This document shows, one piece after another, positions 43,292 through 46,548 of a DNA stretch of 46,548 bases. Source of the DNA: Bordetella parapertussis (GTDB lineage Bacteria; Pseudomonadota; Gammaproteobacteria; Burkholderiales; JACQAP01). Location: NCBI GenBank assembly GCA_945900965.1, contig CAMDKM010000026.1, positions 1 through 46,548 on the forward strand, read 5' to 3'. The notes beneath the pieces are model-generated. The model did not search any database. It was not told the origin of the DNA and saw only the letters and a program-made list of their open reading frames with translations. The first letter of the stretch is position 1. Each line of letters starts with the position of its first letter. A program made the translations under genes and the position numbers.

Positions 43292-44314
43292 ATGCTAGTC
43301 CTTGGCATCGAATCCTCCTGCGACGAAACCGGCGTGGCGCTCTACGATACCGGGCAGGGCCTGCTCGGCCACAGCCTGTATTCCCAGGTCGAACTGCACG
43401 CCGAGTATGGGGGTGTGGTGCCGGAGCTGGCCTCGCGGGACCATATTCGCCGGGTGCTGCCGCTGACTCGGGAGCTGCTTACCCGTTGCCAACGTTCGCT
43501 GGCGGACTTGAATGGCATCGCATACACCGAGGGGCCCGGCCTCGCGGGCGCGTTGCTGGTGGGGGCCAGCGTCGCCGCCAGCCTGGCATTTGCACTGGGG
43601 ATTCCAGCCATCGGCATACATCACCTCGAAGGCCACCTGCTTTCGCCGCGACTGGCCGACCCGACACCGCAATTCCCGTTTATTGCGCTGCTGGTTTCCG
43701 GCGGCCATACCCAATTGATGCAGGTAAACAGCGTGGGTGACTATCGTCTGCTAGGCGAGACCGTGGATGACGCGGCGGGTGAGGCCTTCGATAAAACCGC
43801 CAAACTGCTTGGCTTGCCCTACCCCGGTGGGCCCGCCTTGTCCGCGCTGGCCGACCAAGGGCGGCCCGGGCATTTCCGCCTGCCGCGACCGATGCTCAAC
43901 AGCGGCAACCTCGATTTCAGCTTTTCCGGACTCAAAACCGCGGTCCTCACCCTGGCGCAGCAAAACGGCTCGGATGATCAGACGCGCGCCGATATTGCCG
44001 CGGCTTTCCAGGAGGCCATCGTCGAAGTGCTGGTCAGCAAATCGGCGACGGCCGTGAGCACAAGCGGACTGGGGCAACTCGTGGTGGCAGGCGGTGTGGG
44101 CGCCAATCGCCAGCTTCGCGAGGCGATGCGCCGGCGCGCCAACAAAGACGGCTTCGAAGTCTATTACCCGCCGCTCGATTTATGTACCGATAACGGGGCC
44201 ATGATCGCCTACGCTGGCGCCCTTCGGCTGGCGGCCGGCGCCGGCACCGGCACGGGTTTTACGGTTCGCGCCCGCTGGGACTTGGCATCGCTGCCGATCG
44301 CCGGGACAACCTGA
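43292..44314 (+). CDS. tsaD: tRNA threonylcarbamoyladenosine synthase subunit TsaD
   Basis: TsaD transfers the threonylcarbamoyl group to A37 of tRNAs that read ANN codons. The 340-residue sequence starts [19 protein letters not shown], with the metal-binding motif [16 protein letters not shown], the ATP-binding loops ([20 protein letters not shown]) and [11 protein letters not shown] near the end. The ATG at 43292 is chosen because it gives the canonical N-terminus; the reading frame extends further upstream without meaning. It is divergent from rpsU. Its 3' end overlaps plsY tail to tail by 56 bases. Confidence 0.97.
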   Translation: MLVLGIESSCDETGVALYDTGQGLLGHSLYSQVELHAEYGGVVPELASRDHIRRVLPLTRELLTRCQRSLADLNGIAYTEGPGLAGALLVGASVAASLAFALGIPAIGIHHLEGHLLSPRLADPTPQFPFIALLVSGGHTQLMQVNSVGDYRLLGETVDDAAGEAFDKTAKLLGLPYPGGPALSALADQGRPGHFRLPRPMLNSGNLDFSFSGLKTAVLTLAQQNGSDDQTRADIAAAFQEAIVEVLVSKSATAVSTSGLGQLVVAGGVGANRQLREAMRRRANKDGFEVYYPPLDLCTDNGAMIAYAGALRLAAGAGTGTGFTVRARWDLASLPIAGTT

Positions 44315-44900
44315 TCCGGCTCTCGGTGCCGTTCATCAGGCGGGCGATGTTGCCGCGATGGCGCCAGATCAGCAGCCCCGCCATCGCACAGGCCACCCAG
44401 GCAAACGGCCCCCAACCCAGGAAATGCCAGCACACCAGCGGCGCCAAAGCGGCCGCGACCATCGCCGCCAACGACGAGTAGCGGGTCAACAAGGCCACCC
44501 CCACCCATAGCACCAATACGCCGACCCCGACCTGCCAGTCCATCGCCAGCAACAACCCGGCCGCCGTGGCCACACCCTTGCCGCCGAGAAAACGGAAATA
44601 CACCGGGAACAGATGACCAAGAAAAGCCGCCAGCGCCACGGCAGCCAGGGTCATTTCATCCAAGCCGAATTGCGCCCCGAAAGCGCGGGCCAGCCACAGT
44701 GCGATCGCCCCTTTCGCGCCATCTCCCACCAGCGTCCAGACCGCCGCCGCCTTGCGGCCGGTTCGCAATACGTTGGTCGCGCCCGGATTGCCGGACCCAT
44801 AGGAGTGCGGATCGGGCAGGTTGTATACGCGGCTTACTACAACGGCGAACGATATCGATCCGATCAGATAGGCAGCCAATATGAACAATGCGGGGACCAT
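44259..44900 (-). CDS. plsY: Glycerol-3-phosphate acyltransferase PlsY
   Basis: PlsY acylates glycerol-3-phosphate with acyl-phosphate in the inner membrane, the first step of phospholipid synthesis. The 213-residue protein shows the family motifs [20 protein letters not shown], and [20 protein letters not shown], with about five membrane helices. ATG at 44900 follows GGAGAG. The C-terminal tail past the last helix ([20 protein letters not shown]) is the part overlapping tsaD and is longer than usual. It is 18 bases downstream of nothing on its strand except xerD to the right. Confidence 0.95.
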   Translation of the reverse strand: MVPALFILAAYLIGSISFAVVVSRVYNLPDPHSYGSGNPGATNVLRTGRKAAAVWTLVGDGAKGAIALWLARAFGAQFGLDEMTLAAVALAAFLGHLFPVYFRFLGGKGVATAAGLLLAMDWQVGVGVLVLWVGVALLTRYSSLAAMVAAALAPLVCWHFLGWGPFAWVACAMAGLLIWRHRGNIARLMNGTESRIRLSRRSAAMPSPSGREP

Positions 44901-44918
44901 CAGGTACTCTCTCCAGTT

Positions 44919-45815
44919 TTATCCACGAGGATGATGCTTGGAATGCAGTTGCTTGAGACGTTCGCGGGCAACATGGGTATAAATCTGCGTGGTGGAAATA
45001 TCGGCATGCCCCAGCAGCATCTGCACCACGCGCAAGTCGGCGCCATGATTGAGCAGATGTGTTGCAAAGGCGTGACGCAGGGTATGCGGGGAAATCGCCC
45101 TCGGCAGCCCCGCCAGCGCGGCGTAACGACGAATCAGTTGCCAGAAGGCCTGTCGCGTCATGGGCCCGCCGCGCGCGGTGACAAACAAGGCATCCGCGGC
45201 CTGCCCACCCAGAATCGGCGCGCGCGCCTCAGTGGCATAACGCCGGATCCAGTCCAGCGACTCTTCGCCCAGCGGCACCAGTCGCTCCTTGGAGCCTTTG
45301 CCGCTGACGCGCGCCACACCCATATCCTGGCTTACCTGCGAAGTTTTGATCGTAACCAGCTCCGAGACCCGCAATCCACTGGCATACAGCGTTTCGAGCA
45401 TGGCCCTGTCGCGCAGCCCCAGCTCGGTGCTCACGTCGGGTGCGGCCAACAACTTTTCCACGTCGGATTCGGTCAGACCCTTGGGCAAACTGCGCGGGAG
45501 TTTGGGCGAATCGATCTGCAGCGTCGGATCGGCCGCGATGCGATTTTCCCTGAGCAGGAAATGGTAAAAACGCTTGAGGCTGGATAACAATCTCGCAGCT
45601 GAGCGCGGCTTGGCCAGTTTCTTGTACAAGTGGGCCAGATAATCCAGCAAGTCCGCGCGTTCGGCTTCGATCAGGCCTCGACCGCGAGCGCCCTTTAGCC
45701 ATTCGCCGAACAGGCGCAGGTCGCGTCGGTAACTGTCCAGGGTATTGCGCGACAACCCGTCTTCCAGCCAGAGCGCGTCGCAGAATTCGTCGAGCACGGA
45801 TTCCTCGCTTGTCAT
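44919..45815 (-). CDS. xerD: Site-specific tyrosine recombinase XerD
   Basis: XerD works with XerC and FtsK at dif to resolve chromosome dimers. The 298-residue protein has an N-terminal SAM-like domain and a catalytic domain with Arg149 (ASGLRVSELV), Lys173 (GKGSKERLVPL), His244/Arg247 (HTLRHAFATHLL), His270 (LLGHADIST) and nucleophile Tyr279 (QIYTHV). The start overlaps the ogt stop in ATGA, so the genes are coupled. The housekeeping context favours XerD over a phage or integron integrase. Confidence 0.95.
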   Translation of the reverse strand: MTSEESVLDEFCDALWLEDGLSRNTLDSYRRDLRLFGEWLKGARGRGLIEAERADLLDYLAHLYKKLAKPRSAARLLSSLKRFYHFLLRENRIAADPTLQIDSPKLPRSLPKGLTESDVEKLLAAPDVSTELGLRDRAMLETLYASGLRVSELVTIKTSQVSQDMGVARVSGKGSKERLVPLGEESLDWIRRYATEARAPILGGQAADALFVTARGGPMTRQAFWQLIRRYAALAGLPRAISPHTLRHAFATHLLNHGADLRVVQMLLGHADISTTQIYTHVARERLKQLHSKHHPRG

Positions 45816-46336
45816 CGGTAACGGCCGGGGTTCTCATGATTCAGCAGCCAGCGCTTGATCGCGATCGGCGAGCCGCTGCGTGCATGCATGAAGCCGCCGA
45901 TGCCCTGGCTCGCCACCACGCGATGGCAGGGAATCAAGATCGGAATCCGATTGGCCCCGCAGGCGCTGCCCACCGGTCGCGGCGCCGATTGAATCTTGCG
46001 CGCCACCTCCGAATACGAGAGCACCGATCCGGCAGGAATAGCGCGCACGCTTTGCCAGACTCTTTTCTGGAACACGGTGCCGTAGATTTCGCAGGGAAGA
46101 TCGAAATTGAAATTCGCGTCTTTGAGATAGGCGCCCAGTTGCCGGCACACCTCGCGCGCAAACCGCGTCTGCGGTTTAAGCGGCGCCGCGCCGCTTGGCA
46201 GGTATTCGATATCGGTCAGCACTTCGCCTATCTCGCGAATCCCCAGCACCGCAAACGGCGCCGCTATTTTCGCTTGATAAGACTCCAGCAGGGAATTCAT
46301 CTTCCGCGTATGCCCAAGAATATCGGGTGCGGGCAT
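45812..46336 (-). CDS. ogt: Methylated-DNA-protein-cysteine methyltransferase
   Basis: This suicide enzyme removes methyl groups from O6-methylguanine in DNA. The 174-residue sequence has the active site IPCHRVV with Cys137, the Asn-hinge and arginine-finger region (SYSEVARKIQ, RPVGSACGANRIPI), and the C-terminal helix ending WLLNHE. A second start at 46300 (MNSLLESYQAKIAAPF) fits the usual Ogt N-terminus better but has its purine-rich tract too close to the ATG; either is possible. It is coupled to xerD by a 4-base overlap. Confidence 0.95.
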   Translation of the reverse strand: MPAPDILGHTRKMNSLLESYQAKIAAPFAVLGIREIGEVLTDIEYLPSGAAPLKPQTRFAREVCRQLGAYLKDANFNFDLPCEIYGTVFQKRVWQSVRAIPAGSVLSYSEVARKIQSAPRPVGSACGANRIPILIPCHRVVASQGIGGFMHARSGSPIAIKRWLLNHENPGRYR

Positions 46337-46374
46337 TGTATCAATCTAACTCGGACGAACTGACACTCACGTGA

Positions 46375-46430
46375 GAAGTGAATGAGTGAATGAGTGAAGA
46401 CGTGAAGGGTGAAGGGTGAAGGGTGAAAAA
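46375..46430. repeat. Short GTGAATGA / GTGAAGG tandem repeats
   Basis: Two copies of GTGAATGA are followed by about three copies of the heptamer GTGAAGG. They lie between ogt and the CCCTCGC array, upstream of the ogt start. A 7-bp GC-rich hairpin GCGCCGC-CCTT-GCGGCGC follows at about 46438-46455. Confidence 0.7.
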
Positions 46431-46459
46431 TTGAACGCGCCGCCCTTGCGGCGCTCCAA

Positions 46460-46548
46460 CCCTCGCCCCTCGCCCCTCGCCCCTCGCCCCTCGCCCCTCG
46501 CCCCTCGCCCCTCGCCCCTCGCCCCTCGCCCCTCGCCCCTCGCCCCTC
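46460..46548. repeat. CCCTCGC heptamer minisatellite
   Basis: The 7-base unit CCCTCGC repeats about 12.7 times without change to the window edge. The opposite strand reads GGGGCGA repeated, with four-G runs every seven bases, a strong G-quadruplex-forming pattern. The array probably continues beyond the window. Confidence 0.95.

Noticed and set aside
44919-45815. Tyrosine recombinase as a sign of an integrated element
   Set aside because: The sequence and the plsY/ogt neighbours fit housekeeping XerD; no attachment sites, integron cassettes or phage genes are seen.

Overview
The window looks like chromosomal DNA of a GC-rich betaproteobacterium. The right end is a textbook housekeeping block: the macromolecular-synthesis operon rpsU-yqeY-dnaG-rpoD, a tRNA with a CAU anticodon beside rpoD, divergent tsaD, then plsY, xerD and ogt. 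RpsU, RpoD and XerD read like betaproteobacterial proteins, but no search could be run. Nearly all genes lie on the minus strand; the plus strand carries only a ferredoxin-like flavoprotein, a small acidic protein and tsaD.

Left third (1-26 kb): a secretion and signalling region. It begins with a sensor kinase lacking its ATPase domain and its OmpR-type regulator, an isolated GspG-type pseudopilin, another OmpR-type and a NarL-type regulator, then a type I secretion membrane-fusion protein and ABC exporter. Next come a beta-propeller lipoprotein built of near-identical 144-bp repeats and an 11.9-kb gene for a 3967-residue secreted protein with two animal-type haem peroxidase domains and RTX calcium-binding arrays (PehA/MopA-like). 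A second lipoprotein and a soluble NarX-like kinase with a NarL-type regulator follow. Four intergenic regions here (upstream of the exporter, both lipoproteins and the peroxidase) share a three-half-site operator of about 42 bp. Its core has the 7-2-7 geometry of NarL-family sites, so the genes probably form one regulon run by the NarL-type regulators in the window. In the exporter's copy a 115-bp element with 13-bp terminal inverted repeats and a 10-bp target duplication sits between the operator and the gene.

Middle (26.5-37.7 kb): an electron-transfer island. It encodes a CcmI-like cytochrome c assembly factor, an outer-membrane barrel with AMIN-like, SPOR-like and TPR parts, a cytochrome with 26 CxxCH sites plus one CX4CH site, a cytochrome with 24 CxxCH sites, a membrane cytochrome b, and a membrane-anchored flavoprotein with two incomplete Fe-S motifs and permuted FAD segments. 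Together they could link the cytoplasmic NAD(P)H/quinone pools to the outer membrane or beyond. Direction and partner are not visible from sequence.

Right (37.8-46.5 kb): conserved housekeeping genes, ending in a 7-bp G-rich minisatellite that runs off the window. The main candidates for undescribed biology are the shared operator/regulon and the island of long modular multihaem cytochromes. All coordinates and counts were made by eye.
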